Shown here one piece after another: positions 63,980 to 64,000 of a stretch of 64,000 nt of DNA (its first letter is position 1; each line of letters opens with the position of its first letter). The notes beneath the pieces are model-generated. The model searched no databases, was not told the origin of the DNA, and saw nothing but the letters and a program-made list of their open reading frames with translations. The DNA lies in contig NZ_CP023701.1 of the NCBI RefSeq assembly GCF_008704535.1, positions 2,852,001 to 2,916,000 of the forward strand, given 5' to 3'. This DNA is from Streptomyces subrutilus. GTDB taxonomy: Bacteria; Actinomycetota; Actinomycetes; Streptomycetales; Streptomycetaceae. The translations under genes and the position numbers were made by a program.

Positions 63980-64000
63980 TTCGGACGTGAGAATCAGCAC

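Overview
The window is very GC-rich, with almost all codon third positions G or C, frequent GTG starts, AGGAGG-type ribosome binding sites and actinomycete-specific families (a WhiB-like protein, DUF4245, DUF1707, SpoIIE-type phosphatases fused to anti-sigma kinase domains, PpgK). This points to Streptomyces or a very close relative. It reads as core chromosome. From memory only, several blocks resemble Streptomyces coelicolor gene order: fumarases, WhiB-like, glpX; xseA-xseB, ispH, ppgK, ychF; a fumarate reductase-like succinate dehydrogenase; typA beside oligopeptide transporters. No rRNA, tRNA, CRISPR array, insertion sequence or prophage was seen.

Layout. 1-7.1 kb: the first codons of one oligopeptide-binding lipoprotein (running off the left edge), a double GNAT acetyltransferase, and a complete minus-strand oligopeptide ABC operon (binding protein, hairpin, two permeases, two ATPases). 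7.4-12.2 kb: typA and a large binding lipoprotein with a long low-complexity insert. 12.5-16.4 kb: a small acidic protein and an sdhCAB operon. 16.4-19.3 kb: a TPM-domain membrane protein and PspA (envelope stress). 19.3-22.6 kb: a PAS/PAS/GAF/SpoIIE phosphatase with a kinase domain, and a separate RsbW-like kinase. 22.8-27.6 kb: NUDIX, SPOR, an NCS1 permease with a Cys-rich tail, a GntR regulator and a DUF4190-type membrane protein. 27.8-32.3 kb: a secreted subtilase, a threonine synthase-like enzyme, a PEP mutase-like enzyme and the wreck of an EamA transporter. 32.4-35.8 kb: a cell-surface operon of two paralogous esterases and a trypsin-like protease. 35.9-38.2 kb: an SNF2 helicase.

38.5-39.4 kb is the most accessory-looking part: a Phd/YefM-RelE toxin-antitoxin module with a TGTACA palindrome in its promoter, bracketed by 24-bp direct repeats and strong hairpins. 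39.4-46.4 kb is housekeeping: ychF, a DUF6542 membrane protein, a 160-bp hairpin element, ppgK, ispH, an APC permease and xseA/xseB. 46.5-49.7 kb: a nitroreductase behind an operator-like palindrome, a DUF4245 protein, glpX and a WhiB-like regulator. 50-56.6 kb: a DUF1707 protein, class I fumarase, a glycerophosphodiesterase, a secreted SGNH hydrolase with a ricin-type lectin domain, and class II fumarase. 56.7-63.9 kb: DUF402, a second SpoIIE phosphatase-kinase, catalase, and a class A penicillin-binding protein with a repeat tail.

How the genes work together: one group serves central carbon metabolism (Sdh, two fumarases, FBPase, PpgK). A second serves envelope and surface functions (PBP, PspA/TPM, secreted hydrolases). 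A third is signalling of the partner-switching type (two SpoIIE phosphatase-kinase fusions and one free kinase). No finding here amounts to a proven new system. The best leads are the repeat-flanked toxin-antitoxin cassette, the long inverted-repeat element at 41.2 kb, the esterase-protease operon and the Cys-tailed permease.
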